DNA from: SIG575 sp964474295
Lineage (GTDB): Bacteria > Bacillota > Clostridia > Oscillospirales > Acutalibacteraceae
Length of the DNA stretch: 21,591 nucleotides
Direction of reading: 5' to 3'
Assembly: GCA_964474295.1 (NCBI GenBank)
Contig: CAYYRN010000034.1
Location: 1-21,591 of the forward strand
In this document: positions 16,176-21,591 of the stretch, one piece after another
Position numbering within the stretch: position 1 is the stretch's first letter
Layout of the letters: every line of letters begins with the position of its first letter
Notes under the pieces: model-generated
The model's database searches: none
Seen by the model: the letters and a program-made list of their open reading frames with translations, nothing else
Told to the model about the DNA's origin: nothing
Translations under genes and position numbers: made by a program

Positions 16176-17693
16176 TTAATCAAACTTAATGCCCATCTTC
16201 TGACGTCTTTCGGCAAGCTCTGCCGTGATTCTTGCTTTCTTTTCGCCGGCGATGTCATAGAAGAACATCGGAATACAGCACAAGAGCAGGCTTATGCCGG
16301 GAACAATGGAAACGAGTGAGAACATTGCAAAGTTCTGAGTTCTGGTAAGCTCGGTAGCCGCTACGATAACCTCGGAGTTGAGCATATCTTCGGGTTTAAG
16401 ACCGATGAACATATACATAAGAATGATACCGCTTGTTGCAAAAGCATTGCCGAGCTTGTTTACAAAGCCCTGACAAGCCGAGCCGAGAGCATTGTCACGG
16501 AAGCCTGTTTTAAGCTCCATATAGTCAAGGCAGTCGCCTATCATCGCATAGGAAATTACGTTGAGAACACCGAGAGGAACGCAGGAAATAAGAACAAATG
16601 GGATACAAAGGTAAAGGTTGCCGGTGAACCAACCGATAAGGGTTGTGAAGATGCTGGCAACAAAGCCTAAAAGACAAGTTGTGATAACAATTTTCTTATA
16701 TTCAAATTTCTTCATCAGCAAGGGCATAAAGAGCATAGCGCCGAACATACCGACAATTGCACAGACTTGGAAGATAGTCTTAACACTTGAAACGCTGGCG
16801 GAAATTGCAGCGGTTTTTTCTTCGATAGTCATAGAATCGGTAATTTCAGGGCCTATGTAGAAAGCGTAACGTGCAACGTGGATAGCTGCTGCCTGAATCA
16901 TATATCTGCCGCTTGAGAGAATACCCATAAGAATTACGAGCATAAGAGGTTTGCATTTAAAAATTCTCGTAAGCTGAGAGGGTTCGCCCGGATCACGCTT
17001 CTTGTCGGGAATAATTACACGCTCTTTGACGTGGAAATAGGAGTTAACATAGAGGATGATGCCTATTACAACGGTAATAACCGCAATGATAAGATATTTC
17101 TGTTTTTCAAATGCAATGGGGTCTGAAGTTTCAAGAATTTTGGGAAGAGCAAAACCGGCAACAAGGAAAAGCACTTCGGGAATTGCCGAGCCTACGCCGT
17201 TAAATGTTCTGCCGAGCGAAATAACCGAGCCTCTCTCGGCGGCATTGGGGGTAAGAACGTTGGGAAGACTCCAGAAAGGAACGTCTGCCATTGTATATGT
17301 CATTCCCCAGAAAACGTAGGTGAACGCAACATAAATCATAAGCTGAGTGCCGCTTAAATTTTCGGGGCCGTAATACATAAGTACGGTAAATATCGCAATG
17401 GGGACTGCCGCAAAGAGAATGTACGGCTTCATTTTGCCCCACTTTGTTGTGTGACGGTCAACTATAATGCCCATAAGGGGGTCGTTGATAGCGTCCCAAA
17501 CTCTTGCCAAAAGCATAAGAAGAAGCACGAAAATAAGCGGAAGTTTAAGAACATTTACATAGTAGTCGCTGACGTAGCTTGACATCATGGCATAAATCAT
17601 ACCTTGTCCGCCGGCGCCGAGACAATACATATAAAATTCCTTTTTCGGAATATATTTTTTCTGTGTGTCAATTGCTTTTACGTTTGTATCCAT
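16176..17693 (-). CDS. GPH-family (MelB-type) sugar:cation symporter
   Basis: The 505-aa polytopic membrane protein of the glycoside-pentoside-hexuronide:cation symporter family has about 12 hydrophobic segments. Family marks are the conserved DAINDPLMGIIVDR after helix 2 (about 68-81), the charged KWGKMKPYI loop (85-93) and MTYTMADVPFWSLP (134-147). It lies second in the operon, 32 bp after the phosphoesterase and 30 bp before iolC, so it is the likely importer of the operon's substrate. Known Bacillus inositol importers (IolT, IolF) belong to other MFS families. The MelB relatives carry alpha-galactosides and other glycosides, so an inositol glycoside such as galactinol is as plausible as free inositol. 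AAAGGATGG precedes the ATG. Confidence 0.9.
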   Translation of the reverse strand: MDTNVKAIDTQKKYIPKKEFYMYCLGAGGQGMIYAMMSSYVSDYYVNVLKLPLIFVLLLMLLARVWDAINDPLMGIIVDRHTTKWGKMKPYILFAAVPIAIFTVLMYYGPENLSGTQLMIYVAFTYVFWGMTYTMADVPFWSLPNVLTPNAAERGSVISLGRTFNGVGSAIPEVLFLVAGFALPKILETSDPIAFEKQKYLIIAVITVVIGIILYVNSYFHVKERVIIPDKKRDPGEPSQLTRIFKCKPLMLVILMGILSSGRYMIQAAAIHVARYAFYIGPEITDSMTIEEKTAAISASVSSVKTIFQVCAIVGMFGAMLFMPLLMKKFEYKKIVITTCLLGFVASIFTTLIGWFTGNLYLCIPFVLISCVPLGVLNVISYAMIGDCLDYMELKTGFRDNALGSACQGFVNKLGNAFATSGIILMYMFIGLKPEDMLNSEVIVAATELTRTQNFAMFSLVSIVPGISLLLCCIPMFFYDIAGEKKARITAELAERRQKMGIKFD

Positions 17694-17725
17694 ATGTTTA
17701 CCATCCTTTAAAATGCTGTGTTAAG

Positions 17726-18934
17726 TTATCTTATAAAGAACGTTAATACCTGACCGATTTTCAGAGCAACTTCGGAAAGTGCAAGAAGAAATTCCTGCGC
17801 TCTGAATTCGTTGAGCGAAGTGCCTGTAATTTCGGGAAGAAGTGAACCCGATTTAAGTGCAAGCTGATGGAAGTGAAGAATCCTTGTTTCGTATTCCCAG
17901 GGATTGTCTTCATCGATTGTGATAACTCTTGCACCTCTTGTTGTATCGTTTGAATAAGAATGGCTTGTAATTCCGGGCGTCATAATAGCATCTATACCGT
18001 CATATTCAACGATAAATGTGTTTGTGTGGTCATGACCGAATACGCAGCCGAGAACGTCGCCTCTTTCAACAAAAGCATCCCACTGACCGTCGTTGTCAAC
18101 AGAAGGGCAGGGAGGCTCAAGAATAAGACCGCTTTTAATTCTTGTGAAAACGGGGAGGTAAGAATAAGCGTTGCCGTTTGTAAAGCTTCTTCCCCAATCA
18201 CCGAGGAACGAGGGCATTTTCGGAAGAATACCCGCTACGCCTTCTTCTGTAATAATGTGTTCAAAAGCGATTGACGGAACAAGACCGCCGTTTTCTTCCT
18301 CAAGCTTTTTACTTACTTCTTTGTACCATTCAATCTGGTCTTTTCTTACGCAGTCATAAAGTCTGCTGCCGGATTCATCTCTTACATATTCGCCGTTTTC
18401 ATCATATATGTAGTCGCCGCTGTCGAAAAGCCAAAGGTTAAAAGCAACCTTTGTTCCGTCAGAGGAAAGAACGGGGAGGTTGTGGGTTGCACAGCCGTGA
18501 AGAGCAGGGTCGGCGTCGTATGCAAGACAACCCTCATACTTCTGATACACCTCAAGAAGTTCTTCTTTGTTAAGGTCGCAACATTCGTCATCGTGATTTC
18601 CGAAAACGAAAGTGAATTTGACGTTTCTTTCAACCAACGGCTCAAAAAGCTGGTCATAGCAACGCAAGTCATTTGAAATGATGTTGTCACCGTTAAAAAC
18701 TACGATATCCGGTTTTTCGGTGTCGAGAGCTTCCCTGATAAACTGAAGTGTGTCTTCGTTTACGGGATAGTCATCCTGCACGTCTGAAAGAACGAGAATT
18801 TTAAACTCACCGTTCTTGTCAAAGCGGAGGGTACCGTTGTCATTTTCCGATGCTTTAGCGGCAAAGGAAGGAATTGCGGCTGCCCAAAGCATAATAACTG
18901 CAAGAACAACTGCTGTAATTTTCTTTTTCATCAT
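17726..18934 (-). CDS. Exported metallophosphoesterase, first gene of the inositol operon
   Basis: The 402-aa protein starts with a signal peptide: MMKKK, a hydrophobic core to ~20, and likely cleavage after PSFA near residue 25. The calcineurin-like phosphoesterase motifs follow: SDVQDD (50-55), NGDNI (81-85), GNHDDE (112-117), EHI (H226 region) and GHDH (300-303). Motif I has Asp-x-Gln where most members have Asp-x-His. The layout recalls the Dcr2 and plant small purple-acid-phosphatase-like group. The C-terminus ends in an amphipathic helix, ALSEVALKIGQVLTFFIR, perhaps for surface attachment. AGGAGG lies 6 nt before the first of two adjacent ATGs. Heading an inositol operon, it may free inositol from phosphate or phospholipid conjugates outside the cell. 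The family also includes phosphodiesterases and nucleotidases, so the substrate is open. Confidence 0.85.
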   Translation of the reverse strand: MMKKKITAVVLAVIMLWAAAIPSFAAKASENDNGTLRFDKNGEFKILVLSDVQDDYPVNEDTLQFIREALDTEKPDIVVFNGDNIISNDLRCYDQLFEPLVERNVKFTFVFGNHDDECCDLNKEELLEVYQKYEGCLAYDADPALHGCATHNLPVLSSDGTKVAFNLWLFDSGDYIYDENGEYVRDESGSRLYDCVRKDQIEWYKEVSKKLEEENGGLVPSIAFEHIITEEGVAGILPKMPSFLGDWGRSFTNGNAYSYLPVFTRIKSGLILEPPCPSVDNDGQWDAFVERGDVLGCVFGHDHTNTFIVEYDGIDAIMTPGITSHSYSNDTTRGARVITIDEDNPWEYETRILHFHQLALKSGSLLPEITGTSLNEFRAQEFLLALSEVALKIGQVLTFFIR

Positions 18935-18976
18935 TAAAAACCTCCTAAGTTTTTAAATTAAATAACATTTCATTAA

Positions 18977-19005
18977 ATTTTAGCACAATTTACATATAAT
19001 ATCAA
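18977..19005 (-). promoter_or_regulatory. Promoter of the inositol operon
   Basis: On the minus strand TTGATA (19000-19005), 17 bp, TAAAAT (18977-18982) with an extended TG (TGCTAAAAT). The start would be near 18970, giving a ~36-nt leader with AGGAGG. All eight genes below it are 15-39 bp apart, so this is likely the main promoter for about 10 kb. Confidence 0.75.
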
Positions 19006-19021
19006 TACGAAATTTACATAT
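18987..19021. repeat. 11-bp direct repeat at the inositol operon promoter
   Basis: AATTTACATAT occurs at 18987-18997 and again at 19011-19021 on the plus strand, 24 bp apart. One copy lies in the promoter spacer and the other just upstream of the -35. The place suits an operator pair, though the sequence is AT-rich. Confidence 0.45.
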
Positions 19022-19035
19022 TTTATCTATAATTT

Positions 19036-19908
19036 TTAAACTCCTTCAAGATTGAACGGTGGAACAAATTCTTCTTTTGAAGAAGATAATTCCTGCATAA
19101 ACCCGTTTTCAAAGCCGAACTCATCAAGCATTGTGAGTGCTTTTTCATATTCTCTTTTTGTGATTTTTCTGTTGATTTCTTTGAATTTGCAGGCGTTTGC
19201 AAGAGGAACGTATTGGCTCATAAGGCTGATTATCGTGTCTTCGGGGAGGTTATTTTTTATCCACGCTAAAATTTTTCTTGTCTGCGTTAAATTCAGCGGC
19301 AGAACAAGATGCCTTATTATAACACCTTTTTGCATAATGCCGTTTTCATCAAAAATATTTTTCGGCTGTTGCCGAATCATTTCCTTTACGGCTTCGGAAG
19401 CGACGTCAAAGTAATCTTCCGCATTGGAATATTTTTTGCTCACATCACTGTCGAAATACTTTAAATCCGTCAGATATATGTCAATCTTTCCGCAGAGTTT
19501 TTTTAATGTATCAACGCTTTCGTATCCCGAACAGTTGTATATAATCGGTATGGAGGGCTTGTAAATATTCAATGCTTCCGAAATTTGTTCGGAGAAGTGA
19601 GTGGGTGTAACAAGATTTATGTTGTGCGCTCCTTTTTCTTCAAGCTCCTTGAAAATTTCCGCAAGTCTTTGTACGGTAATCTCTTTTCCGAAACCGCCGC
19701 CGCTTATTTCATTGTTTTGACAGTAAACACACTTTAAAGGACATCCCGAAAAGAACACCGTACCGGAACCGTTAGTTCCGCTTATGCAAGGCTCTTCCCA
19801 AAAGTGAAGCTCGGCACGGGCGATTTTGATTTTATCGTTCATTCCGCAAAAACCCGTTTTTTTAGTTCTGTCAACATTACACTTTCTCGGACAAACATTA
19901 CATTCCAT
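19036..19908 (-). CDS. PflX-like radical SAM protein
   Basis: The 290-aa radical SAM protein resembles the PflX group annotated as putative pyruvate formate-lyase activases. The SAM cluster cysteines are C56, C60 and C63 in GCPLKCVYCQN. An N-terminal cysteine set CNVCPRKC to FCGM (C3, C6, C10, C21) may hold another metal site. LVTPTHF (about 100-106) and YNCSGYE (123-129) are family blocks. The ATG at 19908 was chosen because GAGGT ends 7 nt before it; a TTG two codons upstream is too close to that site. No glycyl radical enzyme is nearby, so the target is unknown. It is divergent from coaX, with overlapping promoters. No terminator follows, so it may read into the inositol operon. Confidence 0.83.
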   Translation of the reverse strand: MECNVCPRKCNVDRTKKTGFCGMNDKIKIARAELHFWEEPCISGTNGSGTVFFSGCPLKCVYCQNNEISGGGFGKEITVQRLAEIFKELEEKGAHNINLVTPTHFSEQISEALNIYKPSIPIIYNCSGYESVDTLKKLCGKIDIYLTDLKYFDSDVSKKYSNAEDYFDVASEAVKEMIRQQPKNIFDENGIMQKGVIIRHLVLPLNLTQTRKILAWIKNNLPEDTIISLMSQYVPLANACKFKEINRKITKREYEKALTMLDEFGFENGFMQELSSSKEEFVPPFNLEGV

Positions 19909-19940
19909 AATCAATACCTCAAAAATTTTCTTGTTAAATG

Positions 19941-19949
19941 ATTATAGCA
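19941..19949 (-). promoter_or_regulatory. Extended -10 promoter of the pflX-like gene
   Basis: The minus strand reads TGCTATAAT, an extended -10 element, with no good -35 at 17 bp. It lies right beside the -35 of the divergent coaX promoter. Confidence 0.5.
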
Positions 19950-19978
19950 TTGATTTTTCAAAAATAATAGAGTATAAT
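19950..19978 (+). promoter_or_regulatory. Promoter of coaX
   Basis: TTGATT (19950-19955), a 17-bp spacer and a perfect TATAAT (19973-19978), about 30 bp before the coaX start codon, so the leader is short (about 24 nt). Confidence 0.75.
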
Positions 19979-20008
19979 ATGAAAAAATCTGTTTTCGGAG
20001 AGATAAAA

Positions 20009-20785
20009 ATGGTTTTGACGGTAGATGTCGGCAATACAAACATTACAATAGGTGCTTTTAAGGATGAGGAGCTTGTTTTCGTATCCCGCCTTGCAACCGA
20101 CAAAAAAAGAATGTCAGATCAGTATGCGTGCGAAATTACGGAAATTTTCAAGCTCTACGGCGTGGAAAAGGCTGATTTTTCGGGCGGTATAGTAAGTTGC
20201 GTTGTGCCGGAAGTTATGTATTCCGTCACCGAAGCTGTGAAAAAACTTATTGGAGTTTCTCCCGTTGTTGTCGGTCCCGGAATAAAAACGGGATTGAATA
20301 TACTTATTGATGACCCCTCAACTCTCGGTGCGGATTTGGTTACGGGTGCTGTGGCGGCGCTTAACAAATATCCGCTTCCGTGCTTTATAATCGACCTCGG
20401 AACAGCCAGCAAGATTTATGTTCTTGACAAAAACGGATGTTTTTTGGGCGGAGCAATTGCGGCGGGCATCAATGTTTCTTTGGGCGCGCTTTCGTCTTCC
20501 GCCTCGCTATTGCCGAGCATCGGCTTGAAAAAAGCAAAATGCTCAATCGGCAGAAACACGGTCGATTGCCTGATTTCGGGAACCGTTGTCGGCACGGCTG
20601 CGATGATTGACGGACTTGTCGAGAGATTTTCCGACGAAATCGGTATGAAACCGAAAACGGTTGTTGCAACGGGCGGGTTTGCAAAAAGCGTGATAAGTAA
20701 CTGCAAAACCGAAATTTTATATGATAATAACCTTCTTCTTGACGGCTTGAAGATTATGTACGATAAAAACCAAAAAACAAAATAA
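20009..20785 (+). CDS. coaX: Type III pantothenate kinase
   Basis: The 258-aa enzyme, the family's usual length, would phosphorylate pantothenate, the first step of coenzyme A synthesis. It belongs to the ASKHA fold: DVGNTN (6-11) is the phosphate-1 motif, DLGTA (129-133) the phosphate-2 motif, and GAD (107-109) carries the catalytic Asp D109; VATGGFA (219-225) is the late glycine motif. The commonly conserved Arg after GAD is Leu here, the Thr after GTA(S/T) is Lys (K135), and GGAIAAGI replaces the usual GG-IAPG. The ATG at 20009 has GGAG 8 nt upstream; a longer frame runs back over the promoter and was rejected. It is followed 74 bp later by an ECF S component that could supply its substrate. 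Confidence 0.92.
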   Translation: MVLTVDVGNTNITIGAFKDEELVFVSRLATDKKRMSDQYACEITEIFKLYGVEKADFSGGIVSCVVPEVMYSVTEAVKKLIGVSPVVVGPGIKTGLNILIDDPSTLGADLVTGAVAALNKYPLPCFIIDLGTASKIYVLDKNGCFLGGAIAAGINVSLGALSSSASLLPSIGLKKAKCSIGRNTVDCLISGTVVGTAAMIDGLVERFSDEIGMKPKTVVATGGFAKSVISNCKTEILYDNNLLLDGLKIMYDKNQKTK

Positions 20786-20859
20786 CATATTTTTATATTT
20801 TTGCTAAATTTTGCGCTGTATCCGTGATATAGGCGGAGCGGCAGCAAGGAGGAATATAT

Positions 20860-21486
20860 ATGCAAAAAAATCAAATGTCAAAACTTGTGAAGTTTGTTCA
20901 GCTTGCCGTCCTTTCGGCAATTGTGGTTGTACTTTCTTTCACACCGCTGGGGTATCTGAAAATAGGACCTCTTTCAATCGCTCTTGTAATTATCCCCGTT
21001 GTTACGGGTGCTATGGTTCTCGGACCTGCGGCGGGAGCGTTTATGGGGCTTGTATTCGGAGTAACGAGCTTTATGCAATGTTTCGGAATGGATGCTTTCG
21101 GAACGACACTGTTTTCCATTAACGGTTTTTACACGTTTTTGGTATGTATCCCCACAAGGGTTCTTGCGGGATTCTTATGCGGCTTGATTTTCAAAGGTAT
21201 GTCTAAGGCTTTAAGCGGTAAAAAGTGTGCCGAAATAGCTTATCCCGTTGCGGCACTTTGCGGAGCTGTGCTTAACACGGTTTTCTTTATGTCCACGCTT
21301 ATGGTTTGTTTCGGAAAAACAAGCTTTATACAAGACCTTATGGCTTCAACCGCGGCAACGAACATAATAATGTTTGTTTTGATTTTCATCGGTGTCAACG
21401 GTGTTGTTGAAATGGCATCCTGTCTTGTGGTCGGTTCGGCTTTGAGCAAGGCTCTTGTAATCGCAAACAAAAAAATGCGTATTTGA
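20860..21486 (+). CDS. ECF transporter S component, possibly for pantothenate
   Basis: The 208-aa membrane protein has about six hydrophobic segments and the look of ECF-type S components: KLVKFVQLAVLSAIVVVLSF at the start (the usual basic first helix), the GPLSIALVIIPVV stretch, GPAAGAFMGLVFGVTSF, and a PTRVLAGFLCGLIF region. S components bind one vitamin and work with a shared energising module (EcfA, EcfA', EcfT) not seen here. Placement directly after coaX suggests pantothenate, but this rests on context, and riboflavin, folate or other vitamins cannot be excluded. AAGGAGG precedes the ATG. It ends at a hairpin terminator, so coaX and this gene likely form a two-gene unit. Confidence 0.83.
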   Translation: MQKNQMSKLVKFVQLAVLSAIVVVLSFTPLGYLKIGPLSIALVIIPVVTGAMVLGPAAGAFMGLVFGVTSFMQCFGMDAFGTTLFSINGFYTFLVCIPTRVLAGFLCGLIFKGMSKALSGKKCAEIAYPVAALCGAVLNTVFFMSTLMVCFGKTSFIQDLMASTAATNIIMFVLIFIGVNGVVEMASCLVVGSALSKALVIANKKMRI

Positions 21487-21492
21487 TTATTC

Positions 21493-21530
21493 AGCCGTGC
21501 GGTGGAAAATTTTTGCCGTGCGGCTTTTTA
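21493..21530 (+). terminator. Terminator after the coaX-ECF unit
   Basis: AGCCGTGCGG (21493-21502) pairs with CCGTGCGGCT (21516-21525) over 10 bp, including two G-T wobbles, with a 13-nt loop and a TTTTT tail. It lies just past the ECF stop codon. Confidence 0.8.
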
Positions 21531-21550
21531 AAAAAGAGGAGAGAATATAT

Positions 21551-21591
21551 ATGATTTTTCCAAAGTCCAAAGAAAAAAGATTAGATTCGGA
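21551..21591 (+). CDS. Start of a further gene, cut by the window end
   Basis: ATG at 21551 follows GAGGAGAG at a good distance and begins MIFPKSKEKRLDS before the window ends. Too little is present to name it. It lies after the ECF terminator, so it probably has separate or read-through expression. Confidence 0.55.
   Translation, partial: MIFPKSKEKRLDS

Noticed and set aside
19826..20008. A 61-codon N-terminal extension of CoaX
   Set aside because: It overlaps the divergent pflX-like gene and both promoters; CoaX normally begins right at the DVGNTN region, and GGAG precedes the ATG at 20009.
20786..20859. Possible riboswitch before the ECF S component
   Set aside because: The gap is only 74 bp with no conserved core of a known vitamin riboswitch; only the AAGGAGG site is evident.
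21494..21523. Direct repeat GCCGTGCGG twice after the ECF gene
   Set aside because: The two copies are the arms of a terminator stem that pairs through G-T wobbles and ends in a T-run, not a mobile-element repeat.
1..21591. CRISPR arrays, insertion sequences, integrase or att sites (including at the tRNA-Pro gene)
   Set aside because: No regularly spaced repeats, transposase or integrase frames, or duplicated tRNA end were seen.

Overview
The window looks like a piece of a low-GC, anaerobic, endospore-forming Firmicute of the class Clostridia, probably a gut- or rumen-type fermenter. The reasons are a spoIIID gene, two radical-SAM activase-type proteins (an NrdG-like and a PflX-like), an ECF vitamin transporter S component, type III pantothenate kinase, AGGAGG-type ribosome binding sites and Gram-positive promoters with 17-bp spacers. 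No insertion sequence, phage gene or CRISPR array was seen; this is chromosomal metabolic territory. The lineage call is inference.

Layout. 1-477: tRNA-Pro(CGG) on the minus strand with promoter and terminator, then the control region of an L-rhamnose isomerase gene (rhaA, 477-1718, +). 1739-2568: two small unknown membrane-protein genes (+), meeting spoIIID (2572-2823, -) end to end. 2929-3624: an anaerobic ribonucleotide reductase activase-like gene (+), closed by a long bidirectional terminator. 3690-7336: a divergent pair of cytoplasmic carbohydrate enzymes, a DUF4091/GH123-like protein (-) and a GlgE-like GH13 protein (+). 7422-8759: a GH4 alpha-galactosidase (+) with its own promoter and a perfect palindrome between its -35 and -10.

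8895-18934 (-) is one tightly packed eight-gene operon for myo-inositol. In transcription order it holds a secreted metallophosphoesterase, a MelB-type (GPH) sugar:cation symporter, iolC, iolB, iolD, iolE, iolA and iolG. All gaps are 15-39 bp and a good promoter lies at 18977-19005. The enzymes cover oxidation of inositol (IolG), dehydration (IolE), ring hydrolysis (IolD), isomerisation (IolB), phosphorylation (IolC) and final conversion of malonic semialdehyde to acetyl-CoA (IolA). The aldolase IolJ and a regulator are not in the window.

19036-21591: a PflX-like radical SAM gene (-) diverges from coaX (+), which is followed by an ECF S component (possibly for pantothenate), a terminator, and the first 13 codons of another gene.

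The most interesting reading is that an alpha-galactosidase sits next to an inositol operon whose importer belongs to the melibiose-permease family and whose first gene is an exported phosphoesterase. Together they could form a locus for conjugated inositols: galactinol-type galactosyl-inositols split inside the cell, and phosphorylated inositols stripped outside. This is inference; each part alone also has simpler explanations.
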